Source: Kitasatospora sp. NA04385 (GTDB lineage: Bacteria > Actinomycetota > Actinomycetes > Streptomycetales > Streptomycetaceae). From it: a stretch of DNA of 64,000 nucleotides. Location of the stretch: positions 7,799,603 to 7,863,602 of the forward strand of contig NZ_CP054919.1 in assembly GCF_013364235.1 (NCBI RefSeq). The letters are read 5' to 3'. The notes under the pieces are model-generated. The model saw nothing but the letters and a program-made list of their open reading frames with translations, had not been told where the DNA came from and ran no database searches. The first letter of the stretch is position 1, and every line of letters begins with the position of its first letter. The position numbers and the translations under genes were made by a program. Below, in pieces: positions 30,377-39,182 of the stretch.

Positions 30377-31066
30377 TCAGTGGCCGCCCTTCGAGGGGGT
30401 GCAGCCGCCCTCGACGTAGGGACCGTGCACCTCGATGCGCGGCGGGTCGGACAGCGTGCCCGTCAGGCAGGGCCCGATCTGCGGGACGAAGACGCTGAAC
30501 TGCACGCCGCCGGTGCCCGGGGTGACGACGGCGCCCGGGTAGCCGAGGCGGGTGAGCAGTTCCTTCGCCTGCTCGGGCCCGGTCGGGGCCTTCCCGACGA
30601 GCCCGGCGGCGATGAGCGCGGCGTGCGCGTCGCCCCGGCACTGCTGGACGGGGCTCAGCGCGACGGTCTGCAGGTAGGCGTGGTTCTCGGCGTACTTGGG
30701 GTTCTCGGGCTGGCCCACGTGCGCGTCCGCGCCGAGCGAGGGCGTGGGGTCGACCGGGGACGGGGCCACCGGGGACGGCACCGCGGTGGACTTCCCCGCG
30801 CAGGTCTTCGCGACGGTCGGGAACGCCCGGTCGTGGTCGGCCACCGCCTGCTTCTGCTGCTGCTCGTACTTCTGCTGGGCCTCCTGCGCGGCGTTCGAAG
30901 CGCTCGGGTCCGAGGTGCTCGGCTTCGAAGCGCCCGGGTCCGAGGCGCTCGGGCGGGAGGCGCCCGCGCCCGAGGCGCCCCCGGCGGGGTGGGTGGAGCC
31001 GCAGCCGGTGAGCAGGGCGCCCGCGGCGAGCACGGCGGTGGCCACGGCCAGGGCGGGACGTTTCAC
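30377..31066 (-). CDS. Secreted lipoprotein of unknown function
   Basis: A 229-residue protein with a lipoprotein signal (MKRPALAVATAVLAAGALLT, then the lipobox cysteine in LLTGC, residues 18-22). A low-complexity Ser/Pro/Ala linker follows, rich in repeated PSASDPGASKPS-like units. The C-terminal domain (about residues 65-229) has four cysteines and motifs PENPKYAENHAYLQTV and LGYPGAVVTPG. I do not recognise the domain. It is anchored to the outer face of the membrane. The gene stands alone between the GNAT gene and the NmrA-like gene. Confidence 0.75.
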   Translation of the reverse strand: MKRPALAVATAVLAAGALLTGCGSTHPAGGASGAGASRPSASDPGASKPSTSDPSASNAAQEAQQKYEQQQKQAVADHDRAFPTVAKTCAGKSTAVPSPVAPSPVDPTPSLGADAHVGQPENPKYAENHAYLQTVALSPVQQCRGDAHAALIAAGLVGKAPTGPEQAKELLTRLGYPGAVVTPGTGGVQFSVFVPQIGPCLTGTLSDPPRIEVHGPYVEGGCTPSKGGH

Positions 31067-31211
31067 GGTGGGTGCTCCGGTCGGCGGGCGGGCCCGGACG
31101 GCCCGTCGGTGCGGTCATCGTTCCGTACGCGGTCGTTCGGCGGCCAGAGTACGTGTACTCAGGTTCCGGCTTCCACCCGGGCCGTGCGGCCGGCGGCAGG
31201 GGCGCCCGGGC

Positions 31212-32087
31212 TCACGGGAGTCGGCGGGCCGCCCGGACGGCGGGCAGGTGGTCGGCGAGGAAGGCGTCGACCGTGCGGGCCGGGCGGCCGAGCAGGGCGG
31301 GGACGGCGCCGGTCACCTCGGCCAGCGACCCGGCCGCGACCTCGCGCAGCAGCTCGGCCAGGTCGGCGGCGAAACCGGGCGGGGCGCCTTGGGCGGTCAG
31401 CGCGGCCGCGACCTGCTCCGGGGCGAGGGGTGCGAGGCCGACCGGGCGGCCCAGGGCGGACGCGATCCGCTCGGCCAACTCCCGGTCGGTCAGCGCCTGC
31501 GGGCCGGTCAGCACGAAGGACTCGCCCGGCCGCGGCGGCCCCGTCAGCAGCACCTCCGCGCACTCGGCGACGTCCCGGGTGTCGATGTGCGAGACGGGCG
31601 CGCCGCCGTAGCGGGCCACCAGCCGCCCGTCCGGGGTGAACGCCCCCGGGGCGAGCAGGTTCTGCAGGAAGCCGGAGGGCTGGAGCAGCGACCAGGCCGG
31701 TCCGGCGGCGGCCAGCCGGCGGTCGAGCACCCCGTGCGCGCCCTGGGCCAGCAGGCCGCCCGGCTCGGCGTGCCACACCGAGACCTTGACCACCCGTTCG
31801 ACGCCCGCCGCCGCGGCCGCGTCGATGGCGGCGCCGAGTTGACGGACCATCGGCTGCTCGCCGTCCACCGGCAGCGCGCCGGGCCCGCCCAGGAACAGTC
31901 GGTCCACGCCCGCGAAGGCGGCGGCCAGCGAGGCCGGGTCGTCGAAGTCCCCGACCGCGTACGGGCAGCCCAGGGCGCGGCCCTTGGCCTCGTCGCGGAC
32001 CAGGGCGCGGAACCCGGCCCCCCGTTCGGCGAGCCGGCGCACCAGGTGGCGGCCGATCGAGCCGGTGGCTCCGGTCAGCAGGATCAC
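31212..32087 (-). CDS. NmrA-like NAD(P)-binding protein (QOR2-type)
   Basis: The 291-residue atypical short-chain dehydrogenase has the N-terminal dinucleotide motif LTGATGSIGRHLV, then FRALVRDEAKG, GDFDDPASLAAAF and the later LQPSGFLQNLL, the layout of NmrA-like NAD(P)H:quinone reductases and redox sensors. Substrate is unknown. The GTG at 32087 is followed directly by the Rossmann strand (VILLTGATG). It is divergent from a TetR gene at 32214, and the 126-bp gap carries two palindromes, so the TetR protein very likely controls it. Confidence 0.83.
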   Translation of the reverse strand: MILLTGATGSIGRHLVRRLAERGAGFRALVRDEAKGRALGCPYAVGDFDDPASLAAAFAGVDRLFLGGPGALPVDGEQPMVRQLGAAIDAAAAAGVERVVKVSVWHAEPGGLLAQGAHGVLDRRLAAAGPAWSLLQPSGFLQNLLAPGAFTPDGRLVARYGGAPVSHIDTRDVAECAEVLLTGPPRPGESFVLTGPQALTDRELAERIASALGRPVGLAPLAPEQVAAALTAQGAPPGFAADLAELLREVAAGSLAEVTGAVPALLGRPARTVDAFLADHLPAVRAARRLP

Positions 32088-32123
32088 GGCGGGTTCCCCC
32101 TGTCTGGTCGGGTGGCGCTCCGA

Positions 32124-32146
32124 TAAACTGAGCCACCCTCGGTTTA
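32124..32146. promoter_or_regulatory. TetR-type operator, 9-bp arms with one mismatch
   Basis: TAAACTGAG and CTCGGTTTA flank CCACC; one arm position is not complementary. It lies between the NmrA-like gene and the divergent tetR gene and has the same arm-5-arm geometry as the operator at 27928. Confidence 0.65.
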
Positions 32147-32154
32147 GGTGTAAG

Positions 32155-32169
32155 TCGAGGATGCCTCGA
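32155..32169. promoter_or_regulatory. Palindrome TCGAGG-ATG-CCTCGA
   Basis: A perfect 6-bp-arm inverted repeat, nine bases after the first operator and 45 bp before the tetR start. It may be a second binding site. A short hairpin (32176-32197) follows in the tetR leader. Confidence 0.45.
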
Positions 32170-32213
32170 TTTGTTGGCCGGGGGCAAGACCCCGGCCGGA
32201 AAAGGGAGTCGCC

Positions 32214-32768
32214 GTGCCCGAACCCGCCCGCCGCCGACCGCGCGCCGACGCGCTGCGCAACCGCGAACGGCTGCTCGCCGAGGCCGACGCGGTCTTCCGC
32301 GAACAGGGCACCGGCGCCTCGCTGGAGGGCGTCGCCCGTCGGGCCGGCGTCGCCACCGGCACCCTCTACGGCCACTTCCCGACCCGGGCCGCCCTGGTCG
32401 CCGCCCTGTTGGAGGCCCGCAACCGGGAGCTGTTCGCCTACGGCGACGGGCTCGCCGAGGACCTCGACCCGGCCCGGGCGCTGGCCGACTGGATCCGCGC
32501 GGTCGTCCGGCACGCCGCCGCCTACCGGGGCCTGGCCGCCGAACTGGCCGCCCGCTCCGACGAACTCCTGGACTCCTGCCACCGGATGACGGAGATCGGC
32601 GACCTGCTGACCGCCCGGGCCCGCGCCGCCGGAGCGCTGCGCGGCGACACCACCGGCGCCGACGTGTTCACCCTGACGAACGCCGCCGCCTGGGCCCGCG
32701 AGCACGAAACCCCCGCCCAGGCCGACCGGTTGCTCGACCTCGCGCTGGCCGGGATGATCGCCCGGTGA
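32214..32768 (+). CDS. TetR/AcrR-family regulator
   Basis: A 184-residue TetR protein: N-terminal helix-turn-helix at about residues 15-58 (FREQGTGASLEGVARRAGVATGTLYGHF), with a C-terminal domain that resembles the group found beside NmrA-like reductases. The GTG at 32214 has AAGGGAG upstream. It is divergent from the NmrA-like gene and the shared gap has two palindromes, indicating autoregulation and repression of the reductase. It lies just before the acyltransferase-led biosynthetic operon but is separated from it by 246 bp with a TGAACGTTCA palindrome (32831-32840), so a role there is not indicated. Confidence 0.85.
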   Translation: MPEPARRRPRADALRNRERLLAEADAVFREQGTGASLEGVARRAGVATGTLYGHFPTRAALVAALLEARNRELFAYGDGLAEDLDPARALADWIRAVVRHAAAYRGLAAELAARSDELLDSCHRMTEIGDLLTARARAAGALRGDTTGADVFTLTNAAAWAREHETPAQADRLLDLALAGMIAR

Positions 32769-33014
32769 CCGGACCGGGGGAGAACCGGCGGCGAGCGGGG
32801 GTGCGGTTCGCGGCGGCGCCGGGTTCCGGGTGAACGTTCAACCGGGGCGGAACTTTCAACACATTCGCAGGTCATATGACTGGATGGTGGACGTACCGAT
32901 TGGGCACTGTGGTGGCGGGCCGGACACCGGCCGCGCCGGAGGGAGTCGGCACGCGGCCGGTCGCACCGCGACCCGTCCCGGAACGGTCCCCTCGCTGCTG
33001 CGGAGCGTGCAGTC

Positions 33015-35858
33015 ATGCCCGTGTCGGTTCACATGTTCCCCGGTCAGGGGGACTTCCCCGTCCAGACGTTGTACCTGGCCGCCGCCCGGGACGGCGCACT
33101 GCGCCGCACGCTGCGCGCCGTCTACGAGGAGATCGACGCCGCCGTCGCCGCCACCGCGGAGGCCGACCCGCTGCCCGCACTGGCCGGCCTGCTGCTCGGT
33201 GAACACCCGCCCGGGGGAGGGGAACTGGCCCGGGGCCCGGTCGGCCTCCAGCAACTCGCCCACCACGGCGCGGCGCTGGCCTGGCACCGGGTGCTGGCCG
33301 AACGGCACGGCCCGCCCGCCGCCCTGCTCGCCGTCAGCTTCGGCGAACTCGCCGCCCTGACCGCCGCCGGGTCCTGGACGGTCGCCATCGGTGCCGCCGC
33401 CGCCCTGCACCTGGCCGAAGTGCTGGCCGGGGCGCCCGGCGCACTCACCCTGCTCGGCTGCGACGAGGACCAGGCCGCCGAACTGGCCGCCCGCGCCGGG
33501 GGCGGACGGGTGGCCGTCGGCTGCGTCAACAGCCCCCGGGAGTGCGTGCTCGGCGGCCCGCCCGGGCAACTCGCCGCCGTCGAACGGCTCGCCGCGGCCC
33601 GCGGCCTCACCGCCGTCCGGCTGCGCCTGCCCTTCGGCTCCCACCACCCCGAACTCGGCGACCAGCGCGCCCGGTTCGAAGCCCTGCTGCGCGGCGGCCC
33701 GCCGATCCGCCCGCCCGCCGTGCCCGTCTACTCGGCCGTCGCCGGACGCCGCTACACCCCCGCCGACGACCTCGCCGCCCGGGCCGCCGACTGCCTGGTC
33801 CGCCCCGCCCACCTGCCCCGCGTCCTCGCCCTGCTCGCCGCCCACGGCCACACCGACTACCACGAGGCCGGACCGGGCAGCGCGCTCGGCCGCAACGCCG
33901 CCGACTGCCTGCGCGGCACCGGGGCCCGGGTGTCCGGGGTGAGCACCGACCGGACGCCAACTCCAGTACAGAGAAAGGGAGCTCGCATGCCACAGGAGCC
34001 GTTCGAGTCGCCGGGGGAGAGAACCGGGACGGCGGGAGGGGCCACCGGGGCGCGTGGAGAGGGAACCGGGGCGCCGGGGGAGGGAACCGGGGCGCCGGGG
34101 GAGCCCGGCGCAGCGGCGGAGGCGCCGTACGGGACGCTGGAGGAGCTGTTGCACGGCCGCCACCACCCCGGCTACCTGCCCCGACTGCACCGCGCCCTGG
34201 CCCGGCACCCGTACCGCGTCGCCGAGTCCCCCGTCGAGCGCGAGCCCTACCTCCACCGCCGCCTGCGCACGCTGCTGCGTGCGCTGCCCGCCGCCGCCGA
34301 ACTCCACGCCCGCGCCGACGCGCTGGCCGCCGCCCTGGCCTGGGCCGCGGTCGCCGACCCCCGGCTCGGCATGACGGTCGTCACCCAGAGCGTCCTCGGC
34401 CAGGGCTCGCTGCTGCGGCTGGCGGGCAACCCCAAGGACGTCCGGCCCGCCCTCGACGCCGTCGACGCCGGCGAACTGCGGATCGGCTACCTGGTCACCG
34501 AGGCCGGCCGTGCCAGCAGCCACCTCGGCGCCGGAACGGTGGCCGAATTCCAGCCCGGGCGAAGGGAGTTCGTGCTGCGGACCCCCGAGGAGGCGGACGC
34601 CAAGTTCGGCGGCGTCGCCCAGTACCCCGGGCCGCGCGGCGCCGTGGTGATCGCCCGCGCCGTCGACGCGGCCGGACGGGACGGCGGGGTGTTCGCCTTC
34701 CTGGCCCACCTCGCCGACCACGACGGCCCCCGGCCCGGCGTCACCCTCTCCCCGCCCGTCCCCGTCGGCGCGCTCCCGCTCAGCTACCACCGCGTCCGCT
34801 TCGACGGCCTGCGCGTCCCCGAGGCGCACTGGCTGCGCGACGACGCCGACCTCGACGGACACGGCCGCCTGCACGACCCGCGCACCCCCGCCGACCGGCT
34901 GCGCCGCACCCTCGCCGTCGGCCAGGACCTGTGGGGCGTCCTGCCCACCGCCCTGGCCGCGCTCGCCCGCCAGTCCGCGGTCCTCGCCGTCCGGCACTCG
35001 CGCCACCGCGAGACCCGCGCCGCCCTCGCCCCCGGCAGCCCGCTGCTCGCCCACCGCAGCCAGCAGCGCGCCCTGCTTGGCGCCCTCGCCGACGCCTTCG
35101 CCCTCAGCTGCGCCGCCGCCCGGGCCCGCCACCTGCTCACCGCCGCCCGGGAGTCCGACACCGCCGGGGCGGAGAGCGGCTTCGCACCGTGGGCCGCCGT
35201 CAGCCGCCCGCTGTCCGGGTACAAGGCGCACTGCGCCGACGAGGCCGAACGGATCATCGCCGACTGCCAGCGCCGCTGCGGCCACGCCGGACTCGCCGAC
35301 GGCAACCGGCTGGCCGGGTACCACGGCTTCGCCCGCTCCTTCGACCCGGCCGGCGGCGACAGCCGACTCATCCGCTACGACCTCGGCCGGGCCCTGCTGG
35401 CGGACGCCCCGACCGGAACGCTCCCGCCGATCCCCACCGACCTCGCCGACCCCGGGTGGTGGCCCGCGGTCCTGGCCAGGCACCAGCACACCCAGACCGG
35501 TTGGCTGCGCCGCGCCACCGCCGAGCTGACCCGCGCGGGCGCCACCCCCTTCGAGGTGTGGAACCCGCTGCTCGACCGGGCGGCGGAACTCGGCGCGACG
35601 TACGCGGCCCGGCTCGCCGCCGAGGACCTCCCGCGCGCCCTCGCCGCCCTCCCGCCGGACGAGGCCACCGCGGCCCTCGCCCACCTCGCCGCCCTCCGCG
35701 CGGCCGACCGGCTGGCCGGCCCGCTGCTGCGCCACCGCACCCTCGCCCCCGGCGAACTCGCCGGACTGGAGAACGCCCTCGAACGCGCCTACGACCGGCT
35801 GCTGCCGCACCTGGACCGGGTCGAACGGGACTTCGCCTTCCCCGACGAGATCGTCTAG
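33015..35858 (+). CDS. Acyltransferase / acyl-CoA oxidase-like fusion protein
   Basis: A single 947-residue frame. Residues about 1-315 are a malonyl-CoA:ACP acyltransferase-like domain: FPGQGD near the start, the nucleophile serine in AVSFGELAAL (usually GHSxGE, so the histidine before serine is replaced), and the second motif around GSHHPELGDQRARF. Residues about 370-947 resemble the acyl-CoA oxidase/dehydrogenase superfamily (TQSVLGQGSLLRLAGN, LGYLVTEAG-type FAD region, then helical C-terminal domains). The linker (325-370) is low-complexity Gly/Glu. An internal ATG at 33987 with GAAAGGGAG just before it suggests two genes fused by loss of a stop. It leads the biosynthetic operon. Confidence 0.75.
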   Translation: MPVSVHMFPGQGDFPVQTLYLAAARDGALRRTLRAVYEEIDAAVAATAEADPLPALAGLLLGEHPPGGGELARGPVGLQQLAHHGAALAWHRVLAERHGPPAALLAVSFGELAALTAAGSWTVAIGAAAALHLAEVLAGAPGALTLLGCDEDQAAELAARAGGGRVAVGCVNSPRECVLGGPPGQLAAVERLAAARGLTAVRLRLPFGSHHPELGDQRARFEALLRGGPPIRPPAVPVYSAVAGRRYTPADDLAARAADCLVRPAHLPRVLALLAAHGHTDYHEAGPGSALGRNAADCLRGTGARVSGVSTDRTPTPVQRKGARMPQEPFESPGERTGTAGGATGARGEGTGAPGEGTGAPGEPGAAAEAPYGTLEELLHGRHHPGYLPRLHRALARHPYRVAESPVEREPYLHRRLRTLLRALPAAAELHARADALAAALAWAAVADPRLGMTVVTQSVLGQGSLLRLAGNPKDVRPALDAVDAGELRIGYLVTEAGRASSHLGAGTVAEFQPGRREFVLRTPEEADAKFGGVAQYPGPRGAVVIARAVDAAGRDGGVFAFLAHLADHDGPRPGVTLSPPVPVGALPLSYHRVRFDGLRVPEAHWLRDDADLDGHGRLHDPRTPADRLRRTLAVGQDLWGVLPTALAALARQSAVLAVRHSRHRETRAALAPGSPLLAHRSQQRALLGALADAFALSCAAARARHLLTAARESDTAGAESGFAPWAAVSRPLSGYKAHCADEAERIIADCQRRCGHAGLADGNRLAGYHGFARSFDPAGGDSRLIRYDLGRALLADAPTGTLPPIPTDLADPGWWPAVLARHQHTQTGWLRRATAELTRAGATPFEVWNPLLDRAAELGATYAARLAAEDLPRALAALPPDEATAALAHLAALRAADRLAGPLLRHRTLAPGELAGLENALERAYDRLLPHLDRVERDFAFPDEIV

Positions 35859-35994
35859 GACCGACGGGGCTGCCCGCTCCGACGGGACCGGAAGCCGATG
35901 CGCGCAATGGCAGTGCACCGACAGCAGTCCCGGGCTCGCCGTTCCCCGAGCCCCTGGTTCCTTCCGATCCGTCTGCACAGATGAGGAGTTCGTG

Positions 35995-37026
35995 GTGGTG
36001 AACGCGGTGGGCGTGTGGGGCACCGGGCGGTACGTGCCGTCGCGGGTGCGGGGCAACGGGGAGGTGGCGGCGGTGGTGGGGGTGACGCCGGAGTGGATCG
36101 TGGAGCGGACGGGGGTGCGCCGCCGGCACGTCGCGGCGGGGGAGCAGGCGGCGTCCGACCTCGCCGCGGAGGCGGTGCGCCGGGCGCTGGCCTCGGCGGG
36201 CGTGCCGGCGGACCGGCTGGGGCTGCTGGTGTGCGCGACGTCGACGCCGGACGAGCTGGGGCCGGCGACGGCGTGCCGGGTGCAGGCGCTGGTGGGCGCG
36301 GGCAACGCCGTCGCGCTGGACGTCTCGGCGGCCTGCTCGGGCTGGCTGTTCGGGGCGAAGGTCGCGCACGACTGGCTGCGCGAGGCGGACGGGCCGATGC
36401 TCGCGGTGGTGGTCGGCGTGGAGGTCTACTCGAAGTTCCTGGACCCGGCGGACCGGGCCACCGCCGTGCTGTTCGCGGACGGCGCCGCGGCCACCGTACT
36501 GGGCCCGGTGGAGCCGCCGGGCGGCCTGGGCGGGTTCCGGCTCGGCTCGGACGGCACGCTCGCGGACCGGGTGCTGATCCCGGCCGGCGGCAGCCGCCGC
36601 CCGGCGACCCGGGAGACCCTCGCGGAGGGCGCGCACCGGATCCGGATGGACGGGCGGACGGTCAGCCGGTTCATCCGGGACGCCTTCCCGCGGATGCTGC
36701 ACGAGACGCTGGAGCGGCACGGCCTGGCCGTCGAGGACGTCGACCACGTGATCACCCACCAGCCCAACCCCGTCCTGCTGCGCCGGCTGGCCGCCGAGGC
36801 GGGTCTCGCCGACCGGATGACCGTCGTCGGCGACCTGGTGGGCAACATCGGTGCGGCCAGCGCCCCGTACGCGCTGGCCACCGCGCACGCCGAGGGGCTG
36901 CTACAGCCCGGCGACCTGATCCTGCTGACCGTCTTCGGGGCCGGCATGACCTGGGGCAGCGCGCTGCTGCGCTGGTCCGCGGCCCCGACCGCACTCCCCG
37001 TCGAACGGAAGGAAACACTGTCATGA
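35995..37026 (+). CDS. Beta-ketoacyl-ACP synthase III-like protein (first of two)
   Basis: A 343-residue FabH-family enzyme with the full triad: cysteine in DVSAACSGWLF, histidine in VITHQPNPVLL and asparagine in LVGNIGAASAPYAL. Such enzymes condense an acyl-CoA starter with malonyl-ACP or, in secondary metabolism, act as acyltransferases. Three GTG codons in a row (35992, 35995, 35998) could start it; 35995 has GGAG six bases upstream. Its stop overlaps the SDR start by ATGA, so the two are translationally coupled. A 136-bp gap separates it from the fusion gene; no hairpin was seen there. Confidence 0.85.
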   Translation: MVNAVGVWGTGRYVPSRVRGNGEVAAVVGVTPEWIVERTGVRRRHVAAGEQAASDLAAEAVRRALASAGVPADRLGLLVCATSTPDELGPATACRVQALVGAGNAVALDVSAACSGWLFGAKVAHDWLREADGPMLAVVVGVEVYSKFLDPADRATAVLFADGAAATVLGPVEPPGGLGGFRLGSDGTLADRVLIPAGGSRRPATRETLAEGAHRIRMDGRTVSRFIRDAFPRMLHETLERHGLAVEDVDHVITHQPNPVLLRRLAAEAGLADRMTVVGDLVGNIGAASAPYALATAHAEGLLQPGDLILLTVFGAGMTWGSALLRWSAAPTALPVERKETLS

Positions 37027-37871
37027 GCAACGGCACGCTGCCGGGGTCGTTCCGGCTGGACGGCGCCCGCACCCTGGTCACCGGGGCCTCGCGGGGCATC
37101 GGACGGGCCTGCGCCCTGGCGCTGGCCGAGGCCGGGAGCGACCTGGTGCTGAGCGCCCGGACCGCGGCCGCGCTGCGCGAGGTGGTCAAGGAGGCCGAGC
37201 AGCACGGGGTGCGGGCCGTGGCGCTGCCCGCGGACCTGGCCGAACCGGGCGCGCCGAGCGGGCTGGTGGAACGGGCCGCCGCGGCGCTCGGCGGGATCGA
37301 CGTGCTGCTGCACAACGCCGGGGTGCTGCCCGCCGCGGCGGACGGCAGCCCCGTCCTGGTGCCGTTCCAGCACTCCACCCAGCAGGACTGGGAGTACGTC
37401 ATCTCCGTCAACCTGAACGCCACCGCCGAGATCTGCCGGGCCGCGCACCCGCACCTGGCCGCGTCCGACCGGGCCTCGCTGATCCTGATGTCCTCCGCGT
37501 CCGGGGTGATGGGCACCCCGCTGCTGGACGCGTACGCCGCCACCAAGGCCGCGCAGATCTCGCTGGCCCGCAGCCTGGGCGTCGGCTGGGCCCGCGAGGG
37601 CATCCGGGTCAACGCGGTCTGCCCCGGCTGGACCACCACCGACATGACCAGCTTCGCGTCCGGCGCCGAGGCGTTCTCGCAGTGGCTGATGGCGCACGTC
37701 CCGCAGGGCCGCTGGGGCACCCCCGAGGACATCGCCGGGGCCGTGCTGTTCCTGGCCTCGCCCGCCTCCGCGCTGGTCACCGCCCAGGCCCTGGTGCTGG
37801 ACGGCGGACTGTCCACCCCCGACGGCGGACTCGCGGCCATTCCCAAGCCGCCCTCCCCGTTCGCGGCCTGA
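37023..37871 (+). CDS. Short-chain dehydrogenase/reductase (FabG-like)
   Basis: The 282-residue SDR has the NADPH motif TGASRGIG (about residues 20-27), the HNAGV strand, the serine of the triad in LMSSASG, and the catalytic YAATK. Its likely role is reduction of a beta-ketoacyl-ACP made by the neighbouring synthases. The C-terminal tail beyond the usual GG motif (LDGGLSTPDGG) is about 15 residues long. The start overlaps the KAS III stop by four bases and the next KAS III gene follows 11 bp after its stop, so it is the middle of a tight operon. Confidence 0.87.
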   Translation: MSNGTLPGSFRLDGARTLVTGASRGIGRACALALAEAGSDLVLSARTAAALREVVKEAEQHGVRAVALPADLAEPGAPSGLVERAAAALGGIDVLLHNAGVLPAAADGSPVLVPFQHSTQQDWEYVISVNLNATAEICRAAHPHLAASDRASLILMSSASGVMGTPLLDAYAATKAAQISLARSLGVGWAREGIRVNAVCPGWTTTDMTSFASGAEAFSQWLMAHVPQGRWGTPEDIAGAVLFLASPASALVTAQALVLDGGLSTPDGGLAAIPKPPSPFAA

Positions 37872-37882
37872 GGGGGCGTCCG

Positions 37883-38896
37883 GTGCCCCGCGCGGCCGTC
37901 GTCGGGATCGGCTCCTGCCTGCCCGCCCGCAGCGTCGACAACGAGGAGGTGATCGCCGAAGGACGCCTCGACAGCAGCGACGAGTGGATCCGCCGGCGCA
38001 CCGGCATCCACCGCCGCCGCCGCGCCGCGCCCGGCACCGCCACCGGCGACCTGGCCGTGTACGCCGCGGCCGCCGCCATCGAATCCGCCGACGCCGCACC
38101 GGACTTCGTGCTGCTCGCCACCACCACCCCCGACCACCCCTGCCCCGCCACCGCGCCCGCCGTCGCCCACCGGCTCGGCCTGCCGCGCGTCCCCGCCCTC
38201 GACCTGGCCGCCGTCTGCTCCGGCTTCCTGTACGCGCTGGCCACCGCCGACGCCCTGGTGCGGGCCGGCACCTGCCGCCGACCGCTGGTGATCGGCGCCG
38301 ACACCTACTCCACCATCGTCGACCCCGCCGACCGCGACACCGCCGCCCTGTTCGGCGACGGCGCCGGCGCGGTCCTGCTGGCCGCCGCCGAGGACGGCGC
38401 GTCCGGCGCCCTGCGCGCCGCCGACCTCGGCAGCGACGGCGGCGCGGCCGCCCTGATCACCATCGCCGCGGGCGGCTCCCGCCACCCCGACCGGCAGCGG
38501 CAGGACCCGGACGCGCACTGGTTCCGGATGCGCGGGCGCGCCGTCTACGGCCAGGCCGTCCGGCACCTCACCGACTCCGCCGGACGCGCACTGGCCGCGG
38601 CCGGCTGGCGGGCCGCCGACCTCGGCGCGTTCGTCGCCCACCAGGCCAACCAGCGCATCCTCGACTCGGTCGCCGACCGCCTCGGCCTGCCGCCCGCCGT
38701 CCGCTTCGGCAACCTGCGCGAACTCGGCAACACCGCCGCCGCGTCCATCCCGCTGGTGCTCGCCGACGACGGCCCGCAGCGCGCCCTCGCCCCCGGCACG
38801 CCCGCCCTGCTCACCGCCTTCGGCGGCGGCCTGACCTGGGCGTCCGTCGCCCTCACCTGGCCCGCCGCCACCCCCGTCCGCCGCACCCTGGACTGA
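37883..38896 (+). CDS. Beta-ketoacyl-ACP synthase III-like protein (second of two)
   Basis: A 337-residue FabH homologue with canonical residues: cysteine in LAAVCSGFLYAL, histidine in FVAHQANQRIL and asparagine in ELGNTAAASIPLVL. The DSSDEWIRRRTGI and LFGDGAGA motifs are also standard. It is closer to housekeeping FabH in its motif wording than the first copy (AHQAN versus THQPN), so the two may have different jobs, for example starter loading versus chain release or transfer. The GTG at 37883 follows the SDR stop by 11 bp with a weak GGGGCG ribosome site. Confidence 0.86.
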   Translation: MPRAAVVGIGSCLPARSVDNEEVIAEGRLDSSDEWIRRRTGIHRRRRAAPGTATGDLAVYAAAAAIESADAAPDFVLLATTTPDHPCPATAPAVAHRLGLPRVPALDLAAVCSGFLYALATADALVRAGTCRRPLVIGADTYSTIVDPADRDTAALFGDGAGAVLLAAAEDGASGALRAADLGSDGGAAALITIAAGGSRHPDRQRQDPDAHWFRMRGRAVYGQAVRHLTDSAGRALAAAGWRAADLGAFVAHQANQRILDSVADRLGLPPAVRFGNLRELGNTAAASIPLVLADDGPQRALAPGTPALLTAFGGGLTWASVALTWPAATPVRRTLD

Positions 38897-38927
38897 CACC
38901 GACGCCCCGTCACGAGGAGGAGACCCC

Positions 38928-39182
38928 GTGGACCAGGTCACCGAACGCATCGCCGCCGTCCTCATCCGGAAGTTCGACGTCCCCGCCGACCTGATCACCG
39001 CCCGGGCGAGCTTCCAGGAGCTCGACCTCGACTCGCTGTCCATCGTCGAGCTGTACGTCACCCTCCAGGAGGAGTGGGGCGTCCCGCTGGACGCCGAAGC
39101 CGCCGGAGCGGACGTGACCTTCGGCCAACTCGTCGACGAGGTGCGCAGGTTGCTGGACGGGCGGCGACCCGGAGATGACTGA
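38928..39182 (+). CDS. Acyl carrier protein
   Basis: An 84-residue ACP. The phosphopantetheine serine is Ser36 in ELDLDSLSIVELYV, the canonical DSL motif, with flanking helices of the usual length. It would carry the growing acyl chain among the two KAS III proteins, the SDR and the KAS II of this operon. The GTG at 38928 has GAGGAGGAG a few bases upstream, the strongest ribosome site in the operon, in keeping with the need for abundant carrier protein. Its 3' end overlaps the KAS II start by 8 bp. Confidence 0.92.
   Translation: MDQVTERIAAVLIRKFDVPADLITARASFQELDLDSLSIVELYVTLQEEWGVPLDAEAAGADVTFGQLVDEVRRLLDGRRPGDD

Noticed and set aside
32856..36305. 1149-codon minus-strand open frame opposite the acyltransferase-oxidase gene
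   Set aside because: Low-complexity Gly/Val/Gln composition and no domain; the plus strand encodes clear acyltransferase and oxidase motifs.
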